Source: CAIVAT01 sp037133475
Lineage (GTDB): Bacteria > Bacteroidota > Bacteroidia > Bacteroidales > FEN-979
NCBI GenBank assembly: GCA_037133475.1
Contig: JBAXOB010000005.1
Span: forward strand, 62,001-126,000
Direction of reading: 5' to 3'
DNA: 64,000 nt
Shown here in pieces: positions 45,053-54,242 of this stretch. Made by a program: the position numbers and the translations under genes. How positions within the stretch are numbered: the first letter of the stretch is position 1; every line of letters begins with the position of its first letter. The notes beneath the pieces were generated by a model, which saw nothing but the letters and a program-made list of their open reading frames with translations, had not been told where the DNA came from and ran no database searches.

Positions 45053-45157
45053 TCCCCATAGGTTTTTCACCCGATTAAATTTCAGTATTTTACAGGATTG
45101 CAGGGGAAATTCAATCACCCTAACATTGCATGTGAATTTAATAACAAATCACTTGCG

Positions 45158-45982
45158 ATGAGAAGATATGTTACCCGATACAAAGCCTTTATCCTGGCGG
45201 GTCTGCTGATGGTGCTCGTGAATTGCCTTTACGCCCAGTTGCAGGATGAAAACAAGATGGATGAAAAGTCCGGTAGCGCCGCTGCCTTCAGCGTAGGTAC
45301 CGACGTGGTAAGCCGTTACATCTGGCGGGGTGCCGATTATGGCAATTCTCCTGCCGTTCAGCCGAGCGTTGCCTTTTCGGTTGCCGGATTCAAAGCAGGA
45401 TTCTGGGGCTCCTATGGTCTCGGCCAGTATTCAAAGAAGATCAACGACAGCACCGTCGTCAGCATGGGGCACTATGCCGAATTTGACTTTTACCTTTCCT
45501 ATACTATCAAAGGGTTCACCCTGATGGCATATGATTATTTCCTGCCCAACTCCCTCGATCCTAACAACGGGAACAGGTACTTCAATTTTAATAACAAAAC
45601 GACCGGCCACACATTGGAAGTTTGCCTTTCTTGGGCAGGCCCCGACAAGTTCCCACTTCAGCTCTATGCCGGAACCCTGGTATATGGCGATGATAAGGAC
45701 AAGAATGCGGCGGGGCTGTATGAAGGCAGTAAAAACAACTATTCGACCTATTTTGAAGTTGCCTATCCCTTTAATATCAAGGGGATTGGCATAAAACCCT
45801 TCGTCGGCGGCATCCCGATGGGTTCAGGCTGGTACGGTCCCTATGGGGGTATTGTCAATGCAGGATTGACAATTTCGAAACCCATTACGATCACCAAGGA
45901 TTTTTCTATCCCGGTAAGCGGGTCATTGATCACGAATCCACAGGCACAGAGTGTGTTTTTGGTGTTTGGAATATCATTATAA
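45158..45982 (+). CDS. TorF-like putative outer-membrane porin
   Basis: 274 residues from ATG 45158 (MRRYVTRYKAFILAGLLMVLV), which gives a signal peptide; an in-frame ATG at 45098 would not. The mature part is a beta barrel with alternating strands (VGTDVVSRYIWRGADYG, GFWGSYGLGQY, FDFYLSYTIKGFTLMAYDYF) and ends SVFLVFGISL. The family is annotated as TorF-like porin. It is 30 bp from the ammonium transporter gene, suggesting an outer-membrane path for the same solute or co-regulation by nitrogen. Confidence 0.8.
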   Translation: MRRYVTRYKAFILAGLLMVLVNCLYAQLQDENKMDEKSGSAAAFSVGTDVVSRYIWRGADYGNSPAVQPSVAFSVAGFKAGFWGSYGLGQYSKKINDSTVVSMGHYAEFDFYLSYTIKGFTLMAYDYFLPNSLDPNNGNRYFNFNNKTTGHTLEVCLSWAGPDKFPLQLYAGTLVYGDDKDKNAAGLYEGSKNNYSTYFEVAYPFNIKGIGIKPFVGGIPMGSGWYGPYGGIVNAGLTISKPITITKDFSIPVSGSLITNPQAQSVFLVFGISL

Positions 45983-46012
45983 GTTGTAAATCATAAATCT
46001 AAAATTTATTTT

Positions 46013-47242
46013 ATGGGATCAATTGATGTAGGTTCAACCGGGTTTATGCTGTTATCGGCAAGCCTGGTAATGTTGATGACGCCGGCTCTGGCGTTTTTCT
46101 ATGGCGGATTGGCCACCAAACGCAATATTCTGGGAATCATGATCCAGAGTTTTGCTTCGCTTGGATGGACAACGGTGCTCTGGTTCATTTTTGGTTATTC
46201 GCTCTGTTTCAGCGGCGGAGCAGGCGGCATTTTCGGCAATTTCGACAAGGCGTTTCTCAATGGAGTGAGCATTGATTCGATGTATTCGGGCAATGGTAAA
46301 ATTCCCGAAATCGTCTTCTTCGTTTACCAGATGATGTTTGCCATCATCACCCCTGCCCTTATCACCGGCGCCTTCGTCAACCGTGTTACCTTCCGCTCCT
46401 ACATGATCTTCCTCACCGTTTGGCAAATCATGGTATATTACCCGTTTGTCCATATGATCTGGGGTAATGGCTTACTCGCACAGTGGGGCGTTCTCGACTT
46501 TGCCGGCGGTATTGTGGTCCATGCGACGGCTGGTTTTGCGGCCCTGGCATCGGTATTCTATGTAGGTGCCCGCAGTGATAAAAATTCGACGCCGAACAGC
46601 ATTCCCCTGGTTGCTATCGGCAGCGGACTGCTTTGGTTTGGCTGGTACGGATTTAATGCCGGCAGCGAATTACAGGTGGACAAGATCACCGCCCTGGCTT
46701 TTATCAACACGGATGTCGCTGCCTCATTCGCAACGGCGGCATGGGTTGCCATCGAATGGATTCGTGAAGGGAGGCCTAAACTTTTAGGGTTGCTTACGGG
46801 TTCAATTGCCGGGCTCGCTACCATCACGCCCTGTGCGGGATTTGTCCCCATGTGGTCGGCACCACTTATAGGGATTGCAGCGGGAGGCACCTGTTACCTG
46901 GCCGTCCAGTTGAAAAATAAAATGAAGTGGGATGACGCCCTTGATGTATGGGGGGTTCACGGTATCGGCGGTGTGCTGGGTACCATCCTGCTCGGGGTCT
47001 TTGCCTACAATGCCGTTAACCCGGCCGTGGTTACCAACGGACTTTGGTTCGGGCAAACCTCTTTCTTCTTCAAACAACTTATTACCGTGGTGGCAGCCTC
47101 CGCATATGCCTTCATCTTCACCTATATCATGCTGGCCCTGATCAACCTGGTCACACGGGTGCGGGTATCGGAAAATGAAGAAATGGCCGGTCTCGATGTT
47201 GCATTGCATGGTGAAAAGGCATACGACGAAGGATCCCTCTGA
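46013..47242 (+). CDS. amtB: Ammonium transporter
   Basis: 409 residues with eleven predicted membrane helices. Signature residues: GGLATKRNILG near the N-terminus, VHATAGFAALA and VWGVHGIGGVLGT with the twin pore histidines, and a tryptophan-rich first loop. It carries NH4+/NH3 into the cell for GdhA and glutamine synthetase. A PII gene (glnK/glnB) is usually next to amtB but is not present here; the next gene is panC. A terminator follows. Confidence 0.96.
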   Translation: MGSIDVGSTGFMLLSASLVMLMTPALAFFYGGLATKRNILGIMIQSFASLGWTTVLWFIFGYSLCFSGGAGGIFGNFDKAFLNGVSIDSMYSGNGKIPEIVFFVYQMMFAIITPALITGAFVNRVTFRSYMIFLTVWQIMVYYPFVHMIWGNGLLAQWGVLDFAGGIVVHATAGFAALASVFYVGARSDKNSTPNSIPLVAIGSGLLWFGWYGFNAGSELQVDKITALAFINTDVAASFATAAWVAIEWIREGRPKLLGLLTGSIAGLATITPCAGFVPMWSAPLIGIAAGGTCYLAVQLKNKMKWDDALDVWGVHGIGGVLGTILLGVFAYNAVNPAVVTNGLWFGQTSFFFKQLITVVAASAYAFIFTYIMLALINLVTRVRVSENEEMAGLDVALHGEKAYDEGSL

Positions 47243-47325
47243 TCAGTCGCCGGAAACCCGGCAGTATTTCCCCTTCTGAACGGGGGTTGGAATAATCCGG
47301 GTCAGTAATAACAATATGATTTATA

Positions 47326-47364
47326 TAAAAAACCGTCTATCCAACATTTAGACGGTTTTTTTTT
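47326..47364 (+). terminator. Terminator after amtB
   Basis: ACCGTCTA (47332-47339), loop TCCAACATT, TAGACGGT (47349-47356), flanked by an A-run and followed by eight T. The A/T flanks make it usable on both strands, but only the plus strand has a gene ending here. Confidence 0.88.
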
Positions 47365-47392
47365 GCACTTTTGTAAAAGCCAACCAAGCTTG

Positions 47393-48244
47393 ATGGAAGA
47401 ATTTTCTACCATAACCGAGACCAGGAATTACCTCAGTAAAATCCTGGCAAATGGAAAAAGTATCGGGTTTGTTCCTACCATGGGGGCATTACACGCAGGA
47501 CACCTGTCGCTCATCTCCAGGTCTAAGCTGGAAAATGATGTGACCGTCTGCAGCATTTTCGTGAATCCGACCCAGTTTAACAACAAGGCGGATCTGCAAA
47601 ACTACCCCCGGACCATGGCGCGTGATACGGCAGTTCTGCGTGAGGCCGGGTGCGATGTGCTTTTCGCCCCCTCAGCCATCGAGATGTACCCCGAAGGCGA
47701 ATCTGCCGGGCTGGTTTTGGATTTTGGAAAACTCGACAAGGTCATGGAGGGAAAATTCAGACCGGGACACTTTTCAGGCGTTGCCACCATCGTTGAAAAG
47801 CTATTTGCCATCGTAAAGCCTGCACGGGCCTATTTTGGTAAAAAAGATTTTCAGCAGCTGGCCATCATACGGTATATGGTGAAAACACTGGAGATCCCGG
47901 TTGAAATAGTGGCCTGCGAAATTATCCGCGAGCCCGACGGTCTGGCCATGAGTTCACGCAACATGCGGTTAACCATTGCAGAGCGCAATATCGCCCCTAA
48001 GATTTACCAGGTGCTCACTAAACTAAAGGAAAAATCAGGAAAAATACCGGTGCCGGAAGCCAGGGAATGGGCGGCTAAAAAGATCAGGGAAATTCCTGAA
48101 TTCCACCTTGATTATCTGGAAATTGGCGATATGGAAAGCCTGCAGCCTGTCACGAACTGGCGCCATAAGGCCCGGGCCATGGCTTTTATCGCGGTTTTCC
48201 TGGGAGATGTCAGGCTCATCGACAATATTGAACTTTTTTTGTAA
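47393..48244 (+). CDS. panC: Pantothenate synthetase
   Basis: 283 residues from ATG 47393 (MEEFSTITETRNYL). Motifs: FVPTMGALHAGHLSLI (HxGH-type nucleotide-binding), VSIFVNPTQFN and AYFGKKDFQQLAIIRYMV. It joins pantoate and beta-alanine for coenzyme A synthesis. The stop codon TAA lies inside the -7 box of panD, so panD may also have its own promoter. Confidence 0.96.
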   Translation: MEEFSTITETRNYLSKILANGKSIGFVPTMGALHAGHLSLISRSKLENDVTVCSIFVNPTQFNNKADLQNYPRTMARDTAVLREAGCDVLFAPSAIEMYPEGESAGLVLDFGKLDKVMEGKFRPGHFSGVATIVEKLFAIVKPARAYFGKKDFQQLAIIRYMVKTLEIPVEIVACEIIREPDGLAMSSRNMRLTIAERNIAPKIYQVLTKLKEKSGKIPVPEAREWAAKKIREIPEFHLDYLEIGDMESLQPVTNWRHKARAMAFIAVFLGDVRLIDNIELFL

Positions 48245-48249
48245 TTTTG
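48242..48249 (+). promoter_or_regulatory. -7 box of panD
   Basis: TAATTTTG, an exact TAnnTTTG match, overlapping the panC stop and 7 bp before ATG 48257. Confidence 0.45.
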
Positions 48250-48256
48250 CAGCATG

Positions 48257-48625
48257 ATGCAGATTCAAGTATTAAAATCGAAGATCCATCGTGCCACCGT
48301 CACGGAGGCCAACATCAATTATGTTGGCAGTATTACCATTGACGAAGAACTGATGAATGAATCGAACCTGATTGAATTTGAGAAGGTGCAGGTTTTGAAC
48401 ATTAATAATGGCGAACGGATCGAAACTTATGTTATTAGAGGTGAGCGCGGAAGCGGGACCATTTGTCTGAACGGAGCCGCTGCACGGAAATTTTTACCCA
48501 ACGACCTGGTGATCATTGTCTCCTATGCCACGATGGATTTTGAAGCTGCAAAAAGTTTCAAACCCTCCATCGCCTTCCCTGACGCCAAGAACAAACTTAT
48601 TACGGGTAAAAAACCGCAGGAATGA
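48257..48625 (+). CDS. panD: Aspartate 1-decarboxylase
   Basis: 122 residues from ATG 48257 (or ATG 48254). The self-cleavage site YVGSITID (Gly-Ser) that makes the pyruvoyl group is present near residue 25. It decarboxylates aspartate to beta-alanine, the partner substrate of the adjacent PanC. The ATGA junction overlaps the next gene by 4 bp. Confidence 0.97.
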   Translation: MQIQVLKSKIHRATVTEANINYVGSITIDEELMNESNLIEFEKVQVLNINNGERIETYVIRGERGSGTICLNGAAARKFLPNDLVIIVSYATMDFEAAKSFKPSIAFPDAKNKLITGKKPQE

Positions 48626-49665
48626 CCGAACTCCTTTCAGAAGAAATGCCCCCGAAAAACTGGGTAGCTACCTTTATCAAATTTGTCATTTTCCTAAGCC
48701 TTGGCCTTGTTATTATCTGGCTTTCCCTGCGCGGACTTACCCCGGAGGAACGGATACAGATTATTCATTCCTTCCGGACGGCCAATTACAACTGGGTTAT
48801 CCTCACCATCAGCATGGGGATCATAAGCCATTTATTCCGCGCATTACGCTGGATGCTCTTTTTTGAGCCAATGGGTTATCATCCTTCCCTGAAAAACACC
48901 TTCTTCGCCGTCATGGTCGGGTATTTTGCAAATATGGCCTTCCCGCGCCTGGGGGAGGTTACCCGCTGCGGTCTCCTGGCACGCTACGAGAAAATCCCTT
49001 TCAACAAATCCTTTGGTACCGTAGTAACCGAGCGTACCATCGATATGATCATCTTTATCCTGCTGTTTTTCCTGATGGTTGGAACCCAGGCCGGCACCAT
49101 CGGCCATTACCTGAATACCAACGTATACCCGAAATTTGCAGAAAAATTCCAGAACCCGATCTTCGACAAGGTCTTTTTCCTTTCAGCAGCCCTGCTGGTT
49201 CTCCTCTTTTTTTTAGCCTTGTACCTGATGCGGAAAAAAATTGCCAGGTCAAAATGGTTTCATAAAATAACGCGGCTGATCCTCGGGTTCTGGGAAGGGT
49301 TGAAATCGCTCAGCCAGATCCGCAAACCCGGTCTGTTTGTCTTTTATTCCCTGGCTATCTGGGGACTCTATTTCCTGATGATCTATGTCTGTTTTTTCTG
49401 TTTCCCCGAAACCAGCGGGCTCAATCCGGGGGCAGCCCTGTCATCCCTGGTATTAGGAAGCGTGGGGATTATGGTAACCCCTGGCGGAATCGGGCTCTAT
49501 CCCGCTATCATTCAGGAAACCATGTTATTGTATGGCATTACCCGAACAACAGGCCTTGCACTCGGCTGGATCTCCTGGACGGCCCAATCGACCATGATCC
49601 TGGTAGTTGGCGGGATTTCATTAATTTTACTTTCATTCAACAAAGAATCCAATGGAAAGGCTTAA
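48622..49665 (+). CDS. YbhN/UPF0104 flippase-like membrane protein
   Basis: 347 residues with about eight hydrophobic segments, matching the lysylphosphatidylglycerol synthase transmembrane family (FRALRWMLFFEP, NMAFPRLGEVTRCGLLARYEK with the conserved acidic-GEV-R motif, VTPGGIGLYPAII). Members move lipids or lipid-linked sugars. It is translationally coupled to panD and overlaps the next gene by 14 bp; the neighbouring heptose gene suggests a surface-glycan link, which is inference. Confidence 0.82.
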   Translation: MTELLSEEMPPKNWVATFIKFVIFLSLGLVIIWLSLRGLTPEERIQIIHSFRTANYNWVILTISMGIISHLFRALRWMLFFEPMGYHPSLKNTFFAVMVGYFANMAFPRLGEVTRCGLLARYEKIPFNKSFGTVVTERTIDMIIFILLFFLMVGTQAGTIGHYLNTNVYPKFAEKFQNPIFDKVFFLSAALLVLLFFLALYLMRKKIARSKWFHKITRLILGFWEGLKSLSQIRKPGLFVFYSLAIWGLYFLMIYVCFFCFPETSGLNPGAALSSLVLGSVGIMVTPGGIGLYPAIIQETMLLYGITRTTGLALGWISWTAQSTMILVVGGISLILLSFNKESNGKA

Positions 49666-50149
49666 CCATATAAAATCAAAAATCTATTCCTGGGAACACC
49701 TTCAACGGCAACTTGCCATCTGGCGTTTTAAAGATAAAAAAATTGTGTTCAGCAACGGCTGCTTTGATGTTCTTCACCTCGGACACATTGAATACCTTGC
49801 AAAAGCACGTGAATTAGGGGATCTTCTTATCGTTGGATTAAATTCCGATGATTCGGTGCGCCGCCTCAAAGGTGCCCACCGTCCTGTCAACAAAGAAGAG
49901 GCACGGGCCGTTTTGCTCGCAGCCCTGTCGTTTGTTGACGCAGTGGTTGTTTTTGACACCGATACCCCTTACGATCTGATTAAACTTGTACAACCCGATA
50001 TCCTGGTAAAAGGCAAAGACTATGAAGGGAAGGAGATTGTCGGATCGGATATCGTTAAATCTCACGGCGGACACGTTGAAACCATCGAACTTACTAAGGG
50101 ATATTCAACAAGCCATACGATAGAACTTGCACAGAAGGTGCATATCTAG
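49652..50149 (+). CDS. rfaE2: D-glycero-beta-D-manno-heptose 1-phosphate adenylyltransferase
   Basis: 165 residues matching the cytidylyltransferase-like half of HldE: FSNGCFDVLHLGHIEYLAKARELGD (HxGH), VVFDTDTPYDLIKLVQPDILVKG and ending STSHTIELAQKVHI. It activates heptose-1-phosphate to ADP-heptose for lipopolysaccharide core. Overlaps the flippase gene by 14 bp. The kinase half (RfaE1) is not in the window. Confidence 0.92.
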   Translation: MERLNHIKSKIYSWEHLQRQLAIWRFKDKKIVFSNGCFDVLHLGHIEYLAKARELGDLLIVGLNSDDSVRRLKGAHRPVNKEEARAVLLAALSFVDAVVVFDTDTPYDLIKLVQPDILVKGKDYEGKEIVGSDIVKSHGGHVETIELTKGYSTSHTIELAQKVHI

Positions 50150-50210
50150 CAAGCCCTGGTCATCTGCCCGGAATACAACCCCTTTTACCGTTTCAATATT
50201 TCTTTCTTAT

Positions 50211-51578
50211 ATGTCCAAACTGAAAACCGCTTTTTTTTGCCAAAGTTGTGGTGTACAGTCGCCGAAGTGGATGGGCAAGTGCAATGCATGTGGAGAATGG
50301 AACACCTTCGTGGAGGAGGTGATCCAGCGGGAAGACAAAACATCACCGGGTTCTGCAGTGCGCGATCCGAGAACGGTGGTGCCTGTAAAAATTTCAGAGG
50401 TCGTTTTCAGCCATGAAGCCAGGATCAACACCCATGACCAGGAACTCAACAGGGTGCTTGGCGGCGGCCTGGTTGCCGGGTCGCTCACCCTGATCGGCGG
50501 GGAACCCGGAATCGGCAAGTCAACCCTGATGCTGCAGGTGGCCATGAAATGCGCCGATCAGAAGGTGTTGTACATCAGTGGCGAGGAGAGCGACCAGCAA
50601 ATCAGGATGCGGGCCGAACGGCTGGGATTTAAAAACGACAATTGCTATATCCTCACCGAAACCAATACGGAGGCGATCTACAGGCACCTGGACCCCCTCA
50701 AACCCGGCATCATCATTATTGATTCCATCCAGACCCTGCAAACCGATGCCATCGACTCCTCCGCGGGCAGTGTTTCCCAGATCAAGGAATGTGCCGCCGG
50801 CATGCAGAAATATTCAAAAATCACCAACACCCCTGTTTTCCTGATAGGCCACATCACCAAGGATGGCAGCCTGGCCGGCCCCAAGATCCTGGAACATATG
50901 GTCGATACGGTTTTACAGTTCGAAGGCGACCGGAACTATGGCTACCGTATCCTCCGTTCCCTGAAAAACCGGTTTGGGTCGACCTCTGAACTCGGCATCT
51001 ACGAGATGAACGACACCGGGCTGAGGGAGGTTTCCAATCCTTCGGAGATATTGCTCAGCCAGCGCGACGAAGCGGTGAGCGGGATTGCCATTGCAGCCAT
51101 GGTTGAGGGCCAGCGACCCATGCTGATCGAAACCCAGGCACTGGTAAGCAGCGCCGTGTATGGCACACCGCAGCGCTCAACAACCGGTTTTGACGTACGT
51201 CGCCTGAACATGCTGCTGGCAGTCCTTGAAAAACGAAGTGGTTTCAGGCTTGGTCATAAAGATGTTTTTCTCAATATTGCCGGGGGAATCAAGGTAGAAG
51301 ACCCTGCCATCGACCTGGCCGTGGTAGCCGCGGTCCTGTCGTCGAACCAGGATCATCCGGTCAATTCCAAAACCTGCTTTGCCGCCGAAATCGGGCTGAG
51401 CGGCGAAATCCGCCCCATAAACCGCGTTGAACAAAGAATTTCTGAAGCCGACAAACTGGGGTTCGACCGGATTTTCATCTCCCGTTACAACACCAAAGGA
51501 CTTGACTTTAAACGGTTTTCGATTAAAATAATTCCCGTTGCCCGGATTGAAGAGGTTTATGAAAGACTCTTCAGCTGA
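50211..51578 (+). CDS. radA: DNA repair protein RadA
   Basis: 455 residues from ATG 50211 (MSKLKTAFFCQSCG). Zinc finger CQSCGVQSPKWMGKCNACGEW; Walker A GEPGIGKSTLMLQV; the RadA motif KNRFGST; Lon-like C-terminal domain from about 290. RadA promotes branch migration in recombination repair. 61 bp after rfaE2. Confidence 0.97.
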   Translation: MSKLKTAFFCQSCGVQSPKWMGKCNACGEWNTFVEEVIQREDKTSPGSAVRDPRTVVPVKISEVVFSHEARINTHDQELNRVLGGGLVAGSLTLIGGEPGIGKSTLMLQVAMKCADQKVLYISGEESDQQIRMRAERLGFKNDNCYILTETNTEAIYRHLDPLKPGIIIIDSIQTLQTDAIDSSAGSVSQIKECAAGMQKYSKITNTPVFLIGHITKDGSLAGPKILEHMVDTVLQFEGDRNYGYRILRSLKNRFGSTSELGIYEMNDTGLREVSNPSEILLSQRDEAVSGIAIAAMVEGQRPMLIETQALVSSAVYGTPQRSTTGFDVRRLNMLLAVLEKRSGFRLGHKDVFLNIAGGIKVEDPAIDLAVVAAVLSSNQDHPVNSKTCFAAEIGLSGEIRPINRVEQRISEADKLGFDRIFISRYNTKGLDFKRFSIKIIPVARIEEVYERLFS

Positions 51579-51672
51579 GGAAAACCGCCTTCCCCGGATA
51601 TTCGTACCGGTTTAGGCGCGCCCTGCGTGCCATACACCCTGGTGCAGACGATTTAGTGAAGCCCAGCGACTG

Positions 51673-51888
51673 TTATTCCCCCTGACCATCGACCGCTTCC
51701 AGCTCCTTTAAAATTTTGTTCACATCCTCTTCTGTTGCCGAGAGTTTGTCTTTGCATATTTTAATCAGCATTGCCGCCCGTTTTACCTTTTCAGCCAAAT
51801 CATCGACAGAGATATCTCCGGTTTCAATTTCAGAAACAATTTCCCTCAGTTCTTCAAATGCCTCGGTATAATTGGGCTTGTCTTTCAT
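51673..51888 (-). CDS. xseB: Exodeoxyribonuclease VII small subunit
   Basis: 71 residues, two-helix type with NYTEAFEELREIVSEIETGDISVDDLAEKVKRA. It forms a complex with XseA, whose gene it overlaps by 4 bp (ATGA), giving a fixed stoichiometry by coupling. Confidence 0.95.
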   Translation of the reverse strand: MKDKPNYTEAFEELREIVSEIETGDISVDDLAEKVKRAAMLIKICKDKLSATEEDVNKILKELEAVDGQGE

Positions 51889-53420
51889 GGCTGGTCGGTT
51901 TTAATAATTGAACTTGTTATACTTGTTAACATTCCATCGGGAACCATAGTTTTCAGGATGGCGCCCTCTTCAACGTCACTCACACTTTTAATAACTTTCC
52001 CGTTAACCATCGTGATGCTGTATCCCCTTTTCAGTACATTGGCCGGGTCCAATAATTCAATTTGGCGGTTCAACGCCGTAAGAGACACGCCGGAACCGGA
52101 GATGAACCTGCCTGCCTGGCTGATAAGATTTGCTTTTCCTGTTGCAGTTTCCTGCCTGTGTGTCTGAAGGAGACGTTCTGCTGCCTTTTGTAAAAGTGAA
52201 ATATCTCCCTGGATCATCCATTTTCTGTGATTGATAATCGCGGTGACATCCTTCCTGAAAAACGCCCCCATTCCTTCGATATGCCGGTTCCGGTCGCCAA
52301 TCTGCTGTCTGGTGTTTTTTTGTAATGCTGAAATGACAGCATCATGGGCCAGCTTGTTACGGTTCATGAAATAGCCGGTTTGCATGCCGAGCGCCCTCAA
52401 TTCATGCATCAGGTTGTTCCGGTTGGTTCCCAGGCCTGAAACCGTAACCGATTTAAAGTACCTGACCATATTCAGCACCCTGGATTTCTCATCCTTCAGC
52501 CGGGCCATTAGCCTTTGGGAGATGGACTCCTCCGCCTTTTGAAGAGGAACAGAAAAGTTATGAAATTTCTGGATCAGGAAATCGGCAAGCTCCGTAGGGG
52601 TGATTGCGTTCCTGAAGGCAACCATTTCAGCGACGGTTTCGTTTGTCGAATGGCCGATGCCTGTGATCACGGGAATGGGATACAACGCAATCTCCCTGGC
52701 AAGTTCATAGTTGTTGTAACAGGTCAGTCCAACGTCTCCCCCGCCCCCGCGGATGATGGCCACTGCGTCGAAATGGTGCAGTACCTTTCTGATACGGCCC
52801 AGCTGGGCAAGGATTGATTCAACCGCGTGCTCCCCCTGGAGCAGCGAGGGAAACAACAGGTAAACGAACCGGTAACCCCACCCGTTTTCATCGATTACCT
52901 TCCTGAAATCGGAAAACCCCTTGCTTGTTTGTACCGAAATAACAGCAATCCTCTTAGGCAGCAAAGGTAATGCCAACGATTTGTTGCTGTTGTATATACC
53001 CTCCTTCCTGATCCTGTCCAGCGTTTGCTGTTTCTCTTTTTCAAGTTCTCCAAGGGAGTATGATGGATCGATATCGAGGATCGACAAACTCAGCCCGTGT
53101 AGTGGGCTGAACGATACCTTTGCACAGAACAGGATGTTGATCCCGCTTTTCAGCGGTTCATGCAGGATATTCAGAAAATTTTCATTGATCCGATGGTAGT
53201 CGTCCTTCCATATGGTGGAACGTATCTCGGCAACAATTTTCCCATCGGTTTTTTCAACCAGGTCGGGATAGCAATGCCCCGACTGGGGATAAAGATTGAG
53301 CTTGTTCATCTCGGCTTTAACCCAGAATGTACTGGTATAGCGCTCAGCCAGCGTCTTCTGGATACTCCTTGTTACCTCGGCAAGAGAAAAAACGGTCCTG
53401 TCATTTACCAGTTCGGCCAT
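51885..53420 (-). CDS. xseA: Exodeoxyribonuclease VII large subunit
   Basis: 511 residues from ATG 53420 (MAELVNDRTVFSLAEV). OB-fold domain about 8-105; catalytic domain with SLGELEKEKQQTLDRIRKEGIYNSNKSL, RGGGGDVGLTCYNN and PVITGIGHSTNET; a long coiled coil in the C-terminal half; tail DPANVLKRGYSITMVNGK. It degrades single-stranded DNA with XseB. An in-frame ATG at 53471 would overlap the exonuclease gene. Confidence 0.95.
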   Translation of the reverse strand: MAELVNDRTVFSLAEVTRSIQKTLAERYTSTFWVKAEMNKLNLYPQSGHCYPDLVEKTDGKIVAEIRSTIWKDDYHRINENFLNILHEPLKSGINILFCAKVSFSPLHGLSLSILDIDPSYSLGELEKEKQQTLDRIRKEGIYNSNKSLALPLLPKRIAVISVQTSKGFSDFRKVIDENGWGYRFVYLLFPSLLQGEHAVESILAQLGRIRKVLHHFDAVAIIRGGGGDVGLTCYNNYELAREIALYPIPVITGIGHSTNETVAEMVAFRNAITPTELADFLIQKFHNFSVPLQKAEESISQRLMARLKDEKSRVLNMVRYFKSVTVSGLGTNRNNLMHELRALGMQTGYFMNRNKLAHDAVISALQKNTRQQIGDRNRHIEGMGAFFRKDVTAIINHRKWMIQGDISLLQKAAERLLQTHRQETATGKANLISQAGRFISGSGVSLTALNRQIELLDPANVLKRGYSITMVNGKVIKSVSDVEEGAILKTMVPDGMLTSITSSIIKTDQP

Positions 53421-53434
53421 GATATCATCAATCC

Positions 53435-54004
53435 CTAAATAATTCCAAGCCTTCTCAATTCCCAGAAACACCGTGCAGTCGCAGTAATGTCAACCGCGGC
53501 GTTGTGGGCCTCTTCGAAACCTGTCCTGAATAATTTCACATGCAGTTCCGACAGTTTGGGCCACTTGTTGCCGTAGGGCCCCCTGATCGCACAGAAATCT
53601 ACGGTACGCAGCATGGTACAGATTTTCTTCTTGGAAGCGGTATGATCCGGCATGTGATTTCTCAGGAACTCGGCCCCCAGGATTTTCTCGTCAAAACTCA
53701 TGTTATGGGCCACCAGGAAATCAGCCTCTTCAACCAGCGATTGAAATTCGGTTAAGACTGCCGATAATGGCTTGCCATCTTCAAGCGCCTTTTCGGTTGA
53801 AATACCGTGAATGCGGGAGGCTTCCGCAGGGATGGTGAATCCCTCGGGCCTGATGATGTAATCTCCTCCGGCAATCTTATTGCCCTGTTTATCATAATAC
53901 AGATATGCCAGCTGTACCATGCGCGGCCAGTTATTCAGGTCGGTAACGGGAGCTTTCCAGTTTTTTGGCAGTCCTGTAGTTTCGGTGTCGAAAAATAGAT
54001 ACAT
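53435..54004 (-). CDS. DnaQ-like 3'-5' exonuclease
   Basis: 189 residues, DEDDh type: FFDTETTGLP (Exo I), VAHNMSFDEKILG (Exo II), EEAHNAAVDITAT (Exo III with His and Asp). All catalytic residues are intact. It may proofread or work in repair with the xseA/xseB genes, 14 bp downstream. Confidence 0.9.
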   Translation of the reverse strand: MYLFFDTETTGLPKNWKAPVTDLNNWPRMVQLAYLYYDKQGNKIAGGDYIIRPEGFTIPAEASRIHGISTEKALEDGKPLSAVLTEFQSLVEEADFLVAHNMSFDEKILGAEFLRNHMPDHTASKKKICTMLRTVDFCAIRGPYGNKWPKLSELHVKLFRTGFEEAHNAAVDITATARCFWELRRLGII

Positions 54005-54119
54005 CGTAAAATAGTTGTGTTGAATTATTTTTTGAGATTCTACAGGCTAAAATAGGAAATTCCGGCGGATGAAAAAAATGTTGCCGTTTTGTTACCCTGC
54101 AGATGTTTTTCAATTTCCG

Positions 54120-54127
54120 TACCTTTG
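54120..54127 (+). promoter_or_regulatory. -7 box upstream of the holin-like gene
   Basis: TACCTTTG, an exact TAnnTTTG match, 115 bp before ATG 54243. A 33-codon frame begins 4 bp after the box. Confidence 0.5.
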
Positions 54128-54130
54128 TCA

Positions 54131-54232
54131 TGGAAATACCGCAGGATGGAGGTCCGGCCAGCCGGAAGGGTCGTAACGCACCTCCGGCCGATCCCGGAAT
54201 ACCCCCGTCAACCCCTGAAAAACAACCATAAC
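54131..54232 (+). CDS. Possible 33-residue leader ORF
   Basis: ATG at 54131 begins MEIPQDGGPASRKGRN and ends at TAA 54230-54232, 10 bp before the holin-like gene. It is proline-rich at its C-terminal half and has no homology that I know. It may be untranslated leader sequence, because the ATG lies only 3 bp after the -7 box and would be at or before the likely start of the transcript. Confidence 0.2.
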
Positions 54233-54242
54233 ACCTGATAAC

